The notes under the pieces were generated by a model that saw nothing but the letters and a program-made list of their open reading frames with translations, was not told the origin of the DNA and did not search any database. Both the position numbers and the translations under genes were made by a program. This document shows, piece by piece, positions 23,308 to 34,733 of a stretch of 64,000 bases of DNA. Positions within the stretch are counted from its first letter, which is position 1. The number at the start of each line of letters is the position of its first letter. Source of the DNA: Verticillium longisporum (lineage: Eukaryota > Ascomycota > Sordariomycetes > Glomerellales > Plectosphaerellaceae); NCBI GenBank assembly GCA_019188255.1, contig JAETXT010000013.1:1116001-1180000 (forward strand), read 5' to 3'.

Positions 23308-23850
23308 CTACTTGAAATCCTCTTCTTCAGAAGCCCTCGTCTCCAGCTGACAAGTTCGCGCATTATGTCCAGGCTCGCCGCAGACACCGCAGCGCCGTTT
23401 CTTCGTCCCGTCCCTTGGTTGGCGACTGCTTCTCTGACGCGTTTCCTCATTTATCTGGACCTGAACCTCGATATTGGTTTGTATCTCCTGTCCCTCACCT
23501 AGAGTTAGACTCCCTCCTTGCCTGAGACGTGTTTTCTTAGCTCTCCGACGCTTGCTGAGTGTCGCGTTCTCGTCTCGAAGGATCTGGTTCTCCGACTTCA
23601 ATAGGGCGAGTTGATGCATGATTCCACGCGTCCCCTTGGTAAAGTGGTCTATAGCGTTAAGAATCGACGTCGGAGAGCTTCCTTGGTGTCGGGCGATTCG
23701 ACCTTTAATAAACTCTGACTGACAGCTAGCTTCAATCGGGTTGTGAGGCGTTTGGGAGACCCAAGGTTCTGATGTATCGGGGACCCCCTCGACGGGCGTC
23801 GGTGTCCGTAGCTTCACATCCAGCTTTGAAACCACAATTTCGGGGCTCAT
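23308..23850 (-). CDS. Transposon C-terminal frame with CCHC zinc knuckle (copy 2)
   Basis: 180 aa, identical to the corresponding frame of copy 1, overlapping the transposase frame in the +1 register. It ends in the CX2CX4HX4C knuckle. Confidence 0.75.
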   Translation of the reverse strand: MSPEIVVSKLDVKLRTPTPVEGVPDTSEPWVSQTPHNPIEASCQSEFIKGRIARHQGSSPTSILNAIDHFTKGTRGIMHQLALLKSENQILRDENATLSKRRRAKKTRLRQGGSLTLGEGQEIQTNIEVQVQINEETRQRSSRQPRDGTKKRRCGVCGEPGHNARTCQLETRASEEEDFK

Positions 23851-24961
23851 TGGGACAAGCCCAGCACCTCTGAACCCCCTTGATATTCCTTTCCGTCATA
23901 GCTTCTTTGAAAGCTGCGAAAAACGCGGGAAAGAAGTCCTCCTTCGTGATGTGGCTTGTACCTGCCCTCATCTTCTTCTCAATTTGCCGACCGTAGGCCT
24001 GCTTTAGCGGGCCAAAACAGCCAACATCAAGAGGTTGAAGTAGGTGAGATGAATGGGGAGGCATGCATAGCGTAATGATGTTGTTTTCCTTGCAGTAGAG
24101 CTCGAACTCAACGGAATGGTGACTTTGGTGCCCATCTAGGATAAGGAGGCGATATCCGGCCGACCGACGGGGCTTGGTATGCTTGTCAAAATGCTGAATC
24201 CATTCTAGACCTTTCTCATTTGTTGTCCAGCCTTTGTCTGTCGTAGCGATTACCCAGTCGTGAGGTAGAGGGCTGTCTTCGTACCAGCTTGAGAGGTGAT
24301 TTTTGCCCGCCATAATGATGAACGGCGGGACACACCACCCGTCTGCGCCAACGCCTTGGATCACTGTCACCCATTCCCGACCTCCTGGTTGGACCATTTT
24401 CGTATTAGAACGTCTTTCGGCGTTCGTAACGACCATTCCGGACCCGATAACGCCCATCATAAACCCAGTCTCATCGAAGTTATAGATATCAGGCTCCGCG
24501 ATACCGTATTTGGCGATTGTGTTCTTTACGAGCGCGAACCAATCGCGAATTGCCTCGGGATCTTCGCATTGGGCTCTCTGATAGTCATATCTGCGAAAGA
24601 AACGCGTCTTAAGCTCTGGTTGTCGCCTGACGAAGTTTGAGGCCCAGCGCTTCCCGACACTCGGCGCGTCGCGGTCGGCTAGCAGTCGATTAGCCATATC
24701 TTCAACCTCACAAAGCCGGGGAGGAAATGCTCGGGAATTTAGCTCAAGTATGTATTGAACAATCGTTAACTCCTCGAGCTCCGTCAAATTTCGATTGAGG
24801 GGGATCCTGTCGCGTTGCGAAGTAATACCGCGTAGTCGACGCGTCAAGGTCATTCGGGGAACACCAAAGATATTTGTCGCAGCGCGTATACTGAGATCTG
24901 GGTCATTTTGAATAGCCTGAAGAGCAAGCTGTAATTGACGTTCTTGTGAGGGCGGAGACAT
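23732..24961 (-). CDS. Fot1/pogo-type transposase (copy 2), frame ends early
   Basis: 409 aa, identical to copy 1: pipsqueak HTH, CENP-B-like HTH and DD35D core, with all three catalytic Asp present. The +1 break lies at the C run 23875-23879 (GGGGG on the coding strand). Confidence 0.9.
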   Translation of the reverse strand: MSPPSQERQLQLALQAIQNDPDLSIRAATNIFGVPRMTLTRRLRGITSQRDRIPLNRNLTELEELTIVQYILELNSRAFPPRLCEVEDMANRLLADRDAPSVGKRWASNFVRRQPELKTRFFRRYDYQRAQCEDPEAIRDWFALVKNTIAKYGIAEPDIYNFDETGFMMGVIGSGMVVTNAERRSNTKMVQPGGREWVTVIQGVGADGWCVPPFIIMAGKNHLSSWYEDSPLPHDWVIATTDKGWTTNEKGLEWIQHFDKHTKPRRSAGYRLLILDGHQSHHSVEFELYCKENNIITLCMPPHSSHLLQPLDVGCFGPLKQAYGRQIEKKMRAGTSHITKEDFFPAFFAAFKEAMTERNIKGVQRCWACPNEPRNCGFKAGCEATDTDARRGGPRYIRTLGLPNASQPD

Positions 24962-25060
24962 CGTTGTTGGTGGAGGAATTAATGGTTAACGTAAGAAGGT
25001 CGCGTTTTCGTCGTCAGGTGGCCCACTTGCTTGTTTGGCCCACTTGCTTATCATGCACGT

Positions 25061-25488
25061 TAGTCGTAGAGAGGTACTACGTATCTATAGTAAAGGAGAT
25101 AAAGGAACCCTCGGTAATAGGCTCGGTAAAGGAGGTATCGTAGAGGCTTCGTTTAACGATAAAATAAGGTGTTAGCAATATCTAGAGGGCTTAGAATAGG
25201 TATACTTAGTAGTATTATTATATTTAAGGGTATTAATAACTTTAGAGCTTTAGGGGGTTATTTATATTACTTTATTAATTAATTATAGCTAATCTTTAGC
25301 TTGGAATTTATTAAAAGATTCCTCGAGAGACTCGTATATATAAGAGACGAGTAGAGGTATATAGTTACCCTGGCTAGTTTTAGTAGTAGAGCTATATATG
25401 GAACTTAACACTTATCTAGCGTGCATTTACCCTGGTCGGGCAGAGCGAATAGCCTATAAGGGCAGAGAAAATAGCCGTCCTCGATAAC
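25061..25488. repeat. AT-rich repeat relic B (RIP-like)
   Basis: Strongly AT/TpA-rich (for example around 25180-25330), starting at the TA flank of copy 2. Its right 150 bp matches relic A with mostly transition differences. No intact frame survives. It looks like a mutated older repeat into which, or beside which, the transposon inserted. Confidence 0.6.
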
Positions 25489-25958
25489 TGTCCGATGACA
25501 GGGGCTCATTGCCGAGCTTGAATCCAAGATAGGCGTACAGAGCCCTTCCGTACATGTCGGCCCCTGGAAGGTAAAGCCGAGGGTCCATATTCTCGGCTTC
25601 AATTGGCGGCTTAAGTCACCCCTCTTTCGCCATACACGTACTGCCGGACTGATGCAACGCAAGCTGAGCTCCGCCGTACCTGAGCAACCCGTAGCCCCCC
25701 GCTTTCTGCTAGATATCGCCGTGATTGGGTACCAAAACAGCCCGGCGACTCCCATCGGCCTGGCCAACGACGTTCGCATGTGAGCCAGGTGCGGTCGGCT
25801 CTCCGGGTCAAGGGCTCGTCTCGCCCAACCTCAGCCCCTCGGGTGTCAGAGCAGACATCTCCCGTGCTCTTATTCGCTTTTCTTTCCTAGAGCCGTGTTC
25901 AGGAGCGCGCTGCTACATCTCGCTTCGTTCACTGCAGATCATCAATTCTCGGCTCAGC
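25489..25958. promoter_or_regulatory. Upstream region of the RraA-like gene
   Basis: About 470 bp of normal composition between relic B and the RraA-like start codon. Short frames show no domain. It presumably contains the promoter; no TATA box was recognised. Confidence 0.35.
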
Positions 25959-26715
25959 ATGGCCTCGTCCAAGACCACAAGCGAGGCCGAGGTCAAGGCG
26001 CTCGCGCAGTATTCTGCTTGCGACATATCGGACGCCCTGGTCAAACTCAAGGTTCAAGGAGGCGGATTTCTCGCCGACCTGCATTGCTACAGCCAACCGG
26101 ATGCCAGTCACACTTCCATCACCATAGCACCGGCATCTACCGTGCTATTCATCCCCAAGGGCGCGACATTGGACGCACCACGTTCTAACATCCCCCAAGA
26201 CACTCATTGGGCAGATCCTACACCGCCGCATACTATCGTTGTTATCAGGCAGCCCGATGGCCAAAGAAATGCCGTTTGTGGAGGGATCATGGCTGTTCGG
26301 ATGAAGGCTCGCCAAGCCAAGGCCGTCGTCGTCGCCGGACGGGCCAGGGACCTGGAGGAGCTCAGAGGCACAGGTCTACCTGTATGTTGACAGAGTCACA
26401 TCAAAAGCATTGGTGATGTGCTCGCGCTGATACATGCAGGTTTGGGCCCGTGGTTTATCCACTGTAGGGGCAGGGGCGGCAAGCACGCCTTGGGCTGTCC
26501 AGGTTCCTCTCGACATCGATGGAACCATCGTTCACCCGGGCGATCTTGTTTTCAGCGACCCTGTCAACGGCGTCGTCATCATTCCCCAAGACAAGGTCAG
26601 CCAGGTCCTTGAGCTTCTGCCACGCCTCACCGCTGCCGATGACAAGGTTAAAGAGGATGTCTTGAAGGGCGTCAGCGTTTATGATGCCTTCAAAACCCAC
26701 AGGAGCAATCTTTGA
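25959..26715 (+). CDS. RraA-like / HMG-aldolase family protein
   Basis: Predicted 232 aa from exons 25959-26381 and 26440-26715; the 58-bp intron (GTATGT...CAG) joins GTGLP to VWARGLSTVGA. The family includes 4-hydroxy-4-methyl-2-oxoglutarate/oxaloacetate aldolases and the bacterial RNase E regulator RraA; fungal members are cytosolic and mostly uncharacterised. The family signatures are present: CDISDALVKL at the N terminus, CGGIMAVRMKARQAKAVVVAG, then the GRARDLEEL motif holding the active-site Arg-Asp, and HPGDLVFSDPVNGVVIIP near the end. Length is normal for the family and the start is the first ATG of the frame (MASSKTTSEAEV). Aldolase activity is a family-based suggestion only. Confidence 0.88.
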
Positions 26716-28029
26716 TGGCCTTTGTTCAGAAATATGGATCATAGCTACACGTGGTGCTCGGTATTGTGAATGGGGCAAGTCCTGTTTCAGAGGATCACAA
26801 AGACTGGAGTCCTAACCGGCAAGACACCGAGAACATGGCTATAGCTGCGGATTGGCCACAGCAGACCACGGTACAAGGCCAAACAGCGTTGAAACTTTTC
26901 CTGGCCGGTTCAAGCCCGTCATATCTCAGCTGAAACTGCTCAGCCTCTATGTATAGATGAGTGCCTGTCGTAAGGGCCCGGAGAATGGTGAATTCCTGGC
27001 GATCCAGCACCACGATGGCCAGCAGCAACAAACGACGGCGATTGGTTTACTTCAACTCATGGCGATCGGCTAGTGGCGCAGCCCATTGAGCTTTCAGTCT
27101 ATCGAAGGTGCCTAGGTGACGCTGACCGAACTATGTCGGGGGTCGGGGACCCTGGGAGCATCGCACTTGCGCTGTGACATGATTCCCGCTAGCTCACCGG
27201 CTGCAGGCTGACCATCCGGACCCCCCTTAGGTGCACACCGATAAGATGAGCTGGATGCCCCCCTCCTCCCCAACATGGTCTCGCTGTCTTTCCTGGCAGC
27301 CGGGGGTCCTGCATGATAATAGCAGGAAGAATAAGTCGCCATGGATGGCCAGTGGCGCGCACGAAAGCCCCGCTCGACGCACAGCAACAAGCCGATGTGA
27401 CAAGGCACCATCGCCATCTTAACCTACCTCAGTCACCACCCCCCAAACCACGGCGATGCCGCTAAAAAGTAACTCCAGGATCAGTTCGGCTTCGACGAGA
27501 CGACCTAGCAGTATTGTCGAGCAAGCCCACCGGTCCGTCCCCGGGTTATGGGTTCACCCCGAGCCTGATCATCAAGGTGCGCCAGCGTCATGTCAAAACA
27601 AGATCACCATTCTCAGGTAGGACTCGCGTTGGTTCGTGTTCATCAATTCATTAACATGCCGTCCCGTGCCCTCGTGATACCTCTGGGGAGAGAGGGAAAA
27701 GAAAGAACCCCATCCAAGACCAGCATTACAACCCTCAAACAGTAAGTACAGCCCATTGACTAGCATGAAAAAAGGTTTGAAACAAGAATCTTCGTGTGCC
27801 TCCTTTTCTGTCTCAGTCTCTGTGTCTTTTGATTTTCGTGGAAAAAGGACGAGAGTGTGACGGCAATGGACCAAGACGCTGGGAAACTCCAACGCAAGGA
27901 AATAGGGAAATACGCCTTTTGAAAATGGACATTGCCGTTCTCGTTGCTGTTTCGCGAACCGCGAGACCGGGGAGAAAAGAAAGGGGGGCCACTGGCCGCT
28001 CACGACAGCGTGTCCGCTACGTGATCCAA
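26716..28029. other. Intergenic region (convergent gene ends)
   Basis: About 1.3 kb between two 3' ends. Frames of up to 136 codons have no domain. Nothing else was seen. Confidence 0.45.
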
Positions 28030-30691
28030 CTAGGACAGCCAGGCGTCCCGGTCCTTCTGCTGCGGCGTCGGCAGACCAAAGTCAAGCTTGGGCATGTCGA
28101 TGCGGGGCGCGGCATCTTTGCGGGGTACGGGCGACGCCGCCGAGGCTGAGGCGACGGGCTTCTTCTTGGGGCTCCGCGGCTCGGGCGGCGGACCGTAGCG
28201 CACGTCGCGGACGTCCCAGCCGTCTTCGGCGGCGGCGGCGACCCAGGTGCGCAGGGCCTCGTGGACGCAGCCGTAGAACTTTTCCTTGCAGAGGCGCAGA
28301 CTGCCGCCGAGACAGCGCTCCCAGCCCGAGATGCGCATGTCGTGGCGGATGGCGTTGCGCTGGGCCACGGTGGGCGTGCAGGCAAGGATGGCGTTGACGA
28401 GATCAAGGTGGGAAGCGAGGTAGTTGGTCGCGTCCCACTCGACACCACCGACGTAAGGAGCCGCGGGCACGGGGGGCCGCTCCTGCGGGAAGTGCTTGTG
28501 CATGTAGGCGTAGGGCTGGTGGTCAGAGTGGCCGGGCCCGGCTGAGAGAGGCGGATCAAGCTGAGCGCCGCCCTTGCTGGACATGTCGGCGGGGAGGGCG
28601 ACGACGTTGAGGTTGTGGAGGAAGATCCAGAAGACCTCCTTTGTCACGCTGACGGTCTCCTTGTTCCAGACGGTATAGGGGCGCTCCTTGCGCATCTCGA
28701 GAACGAAGGGGACGGGCCGCTCATCCTCCTTGCCCTCCTGGTTGCGGAGGTAGGAGAGCATGGCCTTGGCACGGATGACACGCTCCTGGGGCGAGGCCGA
28801 CTCGATATAGGTGAAGAGGACCGAGGTGATGATGTTGCGGGTGGTGAACTCGCTGGGGCCCTTCTTCTCGGGGTCGAAGATCATGTGGATCAGCTTGGGG
28901 AAAAGGTCTGTGTGGATCGAGTCGAGATACTGCAATGCGAGGGCGGTGGTGCAGAGTGCCTTGAGGCAGAGGAGGTTCTCATGAAGGAGTGCATCCTCGT
29001 GTTCTTCCCTGTTTGCGTGGTCAGCAACAACAATCTTTGCACAAGGTCGATGCGGGCACGTACCTCCACTCCACCTCCAGAATGCGGTTCAGGAGATCGA
29101 CAATCTCCTTCATGCCGCCCTGCTTCATGAACTCTTCGGTCCACGACACCGTCTCGTTCCGCAGCAGCAAGCGCAACTTGTGCAGCTTGCCGACCTCGAC
29201 CAGCTCAGGCTTCTGCACCTTTCGGAGATACGACACAAAGTCACCCGGCCCCTGGCCGAGCTTGATCTTGGCGAGGATCCCGCTGCCGGCTGACGGGTTG
29301 GCCGCTGTCACGGGCCTCTCGCCGACGAGGCTCTCGGTGGACTTTGTCCGAAAGTGTCGGCTCAGCGTCCCCTCGCCCTTGGACTTCTTCGTCGGCGACT
29401 TGGCGTCCTTCTTCGCGCGCCCCAGCGTGAAGCTCCGCCCACGCGTCCGCTTGGGGTGGGTCTCCTCGGTATCCGTGCCGACGGCGACGGCCGAGGAGGA
29501 GCCCGCGTCGACGCTCGTCGTGCTCTCGTTTCCGTTGCCGGGTTGCTGCTGCTCTGCCTTGGCCGCCATCTCGGCCCAGTCCTGGCGGATAAACTCCATC
29601 TTGATCGTGTCGTTGAGGTTCCGCATCTTGAACCGCTGGTTCTCGGGGATGTTGCGCCGGTCGAGCATGGCCTCGAGGTGGGCGTTGATGTCCTTGGGGT
29701 CGATGACGGCATCGGCCGGGTTGCTCTCTGGCGTCTGCTTGTCGGTCCTGTGGCCCGAGGCCGAGAAGGCCGTGAAGATCTTGGGTCGCTGCGCTTTGCT
29801 CGTGATGCGCTCCGACGAGGCGGGCTTGCGGCTGTCGTGAGGAGGCCTGTGGCTCGTGGTAGGCAGGAGACCCGCATCATCGCGGACGCGGGAGTCGGGC
29901 TTGGAGGAGGTGTAGGGCTGGTAGGACTTGGGGCGTTCCTTGCCAAGAGGTGCTGACGAGGGATGGAGGCTATTCTCTGTCGACCTGCTGCCGTGGGCAC
30001 TGCCCATGTCGAAGGAGGTCTTGCTGTCCGGATTGTAATGTTGTTGTGTTTGTTGTTGCTGCTGCTGCCCGAGGTCTTGGCTCGAGAACTGAGCGAAAAT
30101 GGGGGGCGGGGGCCCGGTGAGGTCGACTGCTGAAGTCGAGGCTGGTGGTGTTCTGTTCTCCTTGTTGTTTGCTTCGCGGCGCTCGTCCTCCTTTGCCTGC
30201 CTGCTCAGCCCCCTGGATGACTTGGGCCGCGACAGCAGACCCGCGAGGTTTGTGGATGACTTTGTCTTTTTCGGCTTTTCCGGCGACGGCTCGCGCGATT
30301 TCGGCGGTCGAGAGGACTCCTTGATGCGGGCAAAGGTGCTGAACGCTGATTTCGTGGGTGACCGTCCGCGGTCGTCGCTGTCTTGTCGTTCATCTCGCGT
30401 CTTTCGTGGCGAGCGGGGTCCCGTGGTATCCTGCTGGTTCTGTTGCAGCTCGCCGAGGGCGCCGCCCGTGTGTCTTGCGAAACCCATGACCGGTGGGCTC
30501 TCCAGGGATTCGATCTGGGGCGCCGTGCTGGACGTCGTCGTGTTGATGGCGAGGCCGGAGGGGAGGTTGCTGCCGCCGGACTGGTTCCGTCTGTGCATGA
30601 AGGATTTGAGGACTGAAGATTTGGACCGCTGGTGTCCGACACTGCTCTCCTGACGCGGAACACCGTGGAGATGGTCGTGTGAAGTTGCCAT
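28030..30691 (-). CDS. GBD/FH3 formin-like protein without FH1/FH2
   Basis: Predicted 868 aa from exons 30691-29064 and 29008-28030; the 54-bp intron (GTACGT...CAG) joins ILEVEWR to EEHEDALLHENLLCLKAL. Residues 1-320 are Ser/Pro/Lys-rich and disordered, with a polyglutamine-like run near 205. The rest resembles the GTPase-binding plus FH3 armadillo region of formins: INAHLEAMLDRRNIPENQRFKMRNL, GPGDFVSYLRKVQKPEL, the helical repeats and NYLASHLDLVNAILACTP. No FH1 polyproline or FH2 actin-nucleating domain follows, and the frame ends in a short basic tail. Such proteins may act as Rho-regulated polarity or septation factors; that is inference. The ATG at 30691 is used because the codon two positions upstream is GTG. 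Confidence 0.78.
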
Positions 30692-32497
30692 GGCCACCGG
30701 GAGAAGAGACGCTTGTGGGGATACGGGGTACGGGGGAGCAAGAAACGTCGTTAAAATGCAATGGCTAAGCTGAAGCGATTCAGGAATGCTGTCCTATTCG
30801 AATGCGTCGTTTAAAGATGCCAGACGAGTCATACTACCATTGTCTCGCTCGCAAGGGAAAGAGGCGGGCGATGCTGAGGGTGTTGGAATGAATTGGAGGT
30901 TCAGGCCGGAGGATGATGCCTGCGGGAGTATCTCGATCGGTTGTGGGCATGTTGATTCTGGCGCTGTTGCCACGACGACATCCATCCGCTTATCTTATCG
31001 CGGGCCGGCGCTTGGACCACTTCATCGACGTCAATGCTGGGGGATCGTTGCTTACTCATCGTCCGTGATCAAAAGTCGCTCTCAGCGCATCTTCTCCCCG
31101 CTTTGTACCACAGGTACCTCCCTAGGTACCTAGGTACCTACCTATGCATGTACCTACCTTATGCATGTACACCTTGAGTTGCCATTGCTCGGTGTTGTAG
31201 TAGTCGTTCATGAGACAGAGTAGAGATGTCACTCATGCAACTTTGGCACTGATTGGCAGATATGCCCAAGACAGCTACCTTACTTATACGTTCATGTCTG
31301 AACCCAACACCAACAGCTCGGCTAGCTGGCGTTGTTTGTCTTGAGACATGAATTGTCTTGAGACATGAACACAGGGTAGAACGGCAGGCTTGCTTCCCAT
31401 GTGTTGTTTTCGTGGCCTTCATTCCGGCCGATCTTCTTCTCACTGTCGTCACGCTACTTTTTCTACAAGTACCCACTCTATCTGCTTCTTCGGCACGCCC
31501 AGCCTCATCCTCGCCGGTTTGCCGTCTTGTTTGACTCGACTTTTGGGTTGAGCGAACTCATGACCGACAGACTTCTCTTGAACTATCATCCCATGTCGAC
31601 GACCCTGAACGTGATAGTCACTGGGATCTTTCAACTGCTAGGGGTTAGGTGTAACCACGACGATGGTGGGTTACTAGTTTCCCAGTTTCATGTACAATTC
31701 TCACCTCATATCGTCAATGGAGCAGACGTAGTATCTAGGTAGTCGTTGCAGAACCATCTTTGCACGCATGCATTCATATTTAGAGGCAACCCATAATTTC
31801 TCGTCCCATTTGTCCAATGCCTTCGCAAGCCTGATCGTCTCATCTTTTCTTCACCTGTTGATTTCAATTGCTTACTTGGCATCATCCTACGGTTGAAGAC
31901 GGTTCGAAGTGACACCAACGCTGGCCCGCTTGGTCCTATCGGCGAAGCATGGCAGTTTGTCAGAGAGTGCAGGCGACTTGTTAGGCCCCAACATTCAACC
32001 TTGGCCTCGAAATCAACTTGCAGCCGGCAGCATGACGAAAGACGTTATCACCCTCCAAACATGCTTGGTCAAGCATTTGTCAGTGAACCCGAGATTCCAC
32101 GCGACCTCGGCGCCCTCGGAGATGATCAGATAAGATAGAGCAGGGGCCGGGGGATCTGATTATCCCGCACTGAAGCGCCGCCAAGCCGCTGCCGTTAGGT
32201 TACGAGCTGCCAAGACCACTCTGCTGGGACGAGTGACCCTTGACGAACCCTGAAGGAAGCGCCACGAGTCGCGAGCTCTCCCCCCTCAAGCCCTGGCAGT
32301 TGTCCGTGGCGCATGTCGGTAGTTCGGGTGAATGGGGAGGGGCAGAGCTTTAAGAATCGGACCATGTGCCGTCGCAGGGCGTACATTTCAGGACCCCCCC
32401 AAGTTCTTCCTTTTGGTTGACCCCAAAGCTGAGTTCAAGGCACCTTAAACAGCACCCGCGACGAAGTACTCGTCCTCAGCTTTAGCTCGTCTACAAC
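30692..32497. promoter_or_regulatory. Divergent intergenic region, formin-like / siderophore transporter
   Basis: 1.8 kb shared by two divergent genes. An AGGTACCTAGGTACCTACC-type patch lies at about 31115-31150. GATA motifs cluster at 32125-32165 (separate entry). No convincing gene; the longest frames (about 115 codons) lack domains. Confidence 0.5.
32125..32133 (+). promoter_or_regulatory. SREA-type GATA site (ATCAGATAA)
   Basis: A perfect match to ATCWGATAA, the known recognition sequence of fungal iron-responsive GATA repressors (SreA/SRE), 365 bp upstream of the siderophore transporter ATG. A near-match with a reverse GATAA (ATCTGATTATC) follows at about 32154-32164. Repression of the transporter when iron is sufficient is the natural inference. 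Confidence 0.6.
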
Positions 32498-34733
32498 ATG
32501 GCCGCCTCAGCTGACCAGGTCGCAGCAACGCCAAACAAGCGTGAGGATGCTATTGAACGGAGCAAGGGCAACATTGACCAGCAAGATGGAGCTGTTGCCG
32601 AGGTTACTTCAAAGGAACAGGAACAGGAACAGGAACAGGAACAACCCATGGCTGTTCCAACGGAGGCTATGCGCAAGATCTGGACTATCAGGCCTCTGAT
32701 TGCAGTCTTCGTCGGGTAAGTACATCAAGGCATACCCCGAAAGACGAACCGTGAAAGCCTCCGGCAATAAAAACTAACGGGACCCAGATTGTTCATCATG
32801 AACTTCAGCATGATCTTTGCTGCTTCGTCTGCCGGCGTCTACGACCCCTATGTCACAAGTCATTTCGAGGGCCACTCGCTCATCGCCACGGCCAACATTA
32901 TCCATGGAATCGTGCGCATTGTGGGATATCCCCTTCTCGCAAAGGTCGCCGATGTGAGTACAATTTCCAACACTGATTCCGGGAGAGGATGTGACAATTA
33001 CTGATCACCTTGCGTCATATAGCACATTGGTCGTCCTCAGGGCTTCGCCGGCTCCGCCATCAGCATGGCACTGGCGAACGTACTTTATGCTGCCTGCCAC
33101 AACGTGGATACCTATCTGGTAAATTTCGCCCATTTTTCTAAACATTCACCTCATGGGGATTATGTACTGATTGTGAGTCTGCGCAGACCGGTGGTATCTT
33201 TGAATCATTTGGTGACACATGGTGGACCATCACGGAGCAAATCTTCATTGCCGATGTGACATCTCTTGTCAACAGAGGCTTCCTCTTTACCCTGCCGCAG
33301 TCGCTCGCGGCCATCCCCACCCTGTATGCTGGGACATACCTTGGAGAGCACATGCTCTTGAACTCGACTTGGCGCTGGGGTTTCGGCATGTGGGCTGTGA
33401 TCATTCCCTTCTGCGCCCTGCCTACCATCGCCATTATGCTCTTCATGGAGCACCGCGGCCGCAAGAAGGGTATCAAGTGGCAAAGGCTGCCGCTGCGGGC
33501 TTCTTCTGGAGCACCCCAGGGATCCTCCTTCCTGACGCAGCTCTACTACATTGTGTGGGTGCGTCTCGACATTATGGGAGCGTTCCTGCTGCTGGCCGGT
33601 TTGTCCATGACCCTTCTACCGCTGTCCATCACGGGAAGGAGAAACACGGATCGCTGGTCCGAAGCTTCTTCGATCGTTCTCATCATCGTGGGTGTGCTCA
33701 CGTTTGTGGCCTTCCTCGTGTGGGATGGGCGATATGCGAAGAATCCCATTGTGCCGTTCCGCATGATCAAGAACCGGAACGTTCTTCTGGCGTGCGTGTC
33801 GGTCTGCTTGATCGCCATGTCAGACTCTACCTATCGTGCTTTCGGGCCGAGCTTCCTCCAAGTGGCTGGCGGATACTCGCCCGGACATGCCGTTCGCATC
33901 GAGTAAGTCGTCCATTGAGGGCCTCGTCATCAAATACTAATCCTTCCCCTCCCAGCAACGCTCGAAGGGTAGCCCTCAACCTCGGTGGCCTAGTCATTGG
34001 TATCGCCATCCGCTTCGTCAAGCACACCAAGCCCTTCATCATCATCGGCTGCGTCATGGTCGCCCTCGCAAACGGACTTCCGATCTACTTCGCCAACATT
34101 GACGGGCGCCGTGTCGCCAACGAAGCCGCTCTGACGACTAGCCAGGTCCTGCTAGGTCTGGGTCGCGGCTTTGCCCAGATCCCCCTTCAGGTGTCCTTGC
34201 AAGCCGTCGTGCCGGACCATGAGATTGGCATTGCCACTGCGCTCTTCCTCTCATCTTCAGGCTTTGGCGCCAACGTTGGCAACAGGTAAGGCAGATCGCA
34301 CCCCGTCACCGCGCATTGACTGATACGTGTGCATCACAGTGTCAGCGGAGCCATCTGGAACACGATCCTCCCCCGCCGTCTCCTGCAACATCTCCCAGAA
34401 GCAGCCAAGGAGAACAGCCGCGCCATCTTCCGCTCCATCGTTGCCGCCCAGAGCTTTGCCATCGGCACGCCTGAGAGGAACGCCATTAATCTGAGCTACC
34501 GCCAGACGCAGCAGAGACTGGCTATCGCGTCGCTGTCAATCTCGATTCCGCTTCTCATCATTATGCTCCTCATCCGGAACGTGGACTTTGTCGCCGAGGA
34601 GAAGAAGAAGGCGCAGCTGGCTGAGGAGCAGGCCGCCGCCGCTCTTGCGGAAGAGGCTGCCAGGGAGGACGCTGAGAACCGGAACGTCGCGGGACAAGAT
34701 GCCAGCGACCCGGAGAAGCGCGTTATGCGGTAA
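32498..34733 (+). CDS. Siderophore-iron transporter (MFS, Arn/Sit/Mir family)
   Basis: Predicted 639 aa from six exons: 32498-32715, 32788-32953, 33023-33118, 33187-33902, 33956-34285 and 34340-34733; the five introns are 53-72 bp. The protein would import ferric siderophores across the plasma membrane by proton symport. An acidic cytosolic N tail with a QEQEQEQEQ run precedes 14 predicted membrane segments. Family signatures include AGVYDPYVTSHFEGHSL, DHIGRPQGFA, FIADVTSLVNRGF (a conserved acidic membrane region), GTYLGEHMLLNSTWRWGFG and the region ending FGANVGNSVSGAIWN. The C tail is a charged AEEKKKAQLAEEQ helix. A GATA site of SREA type lies upstream. The cognate siderophore cannot be read from sequence. 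Confidence 0.92.

Larger units (their letters stand above)
23201..25060 (-). mobile_element. Fot1/pogo-type DNA transposon, copy 2 (inverted)
   Basis: 1,860 bp, flanked by TA (23199-23200 and 25061-25062), with the same 48-bp terminal inverted repeats as copy 1 but opposite coding orientation. It lies 1,228 bp from copy 1, so the two form a large inverted pair. All encoded frames are identical to copy 1. Confidence 0.95.
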
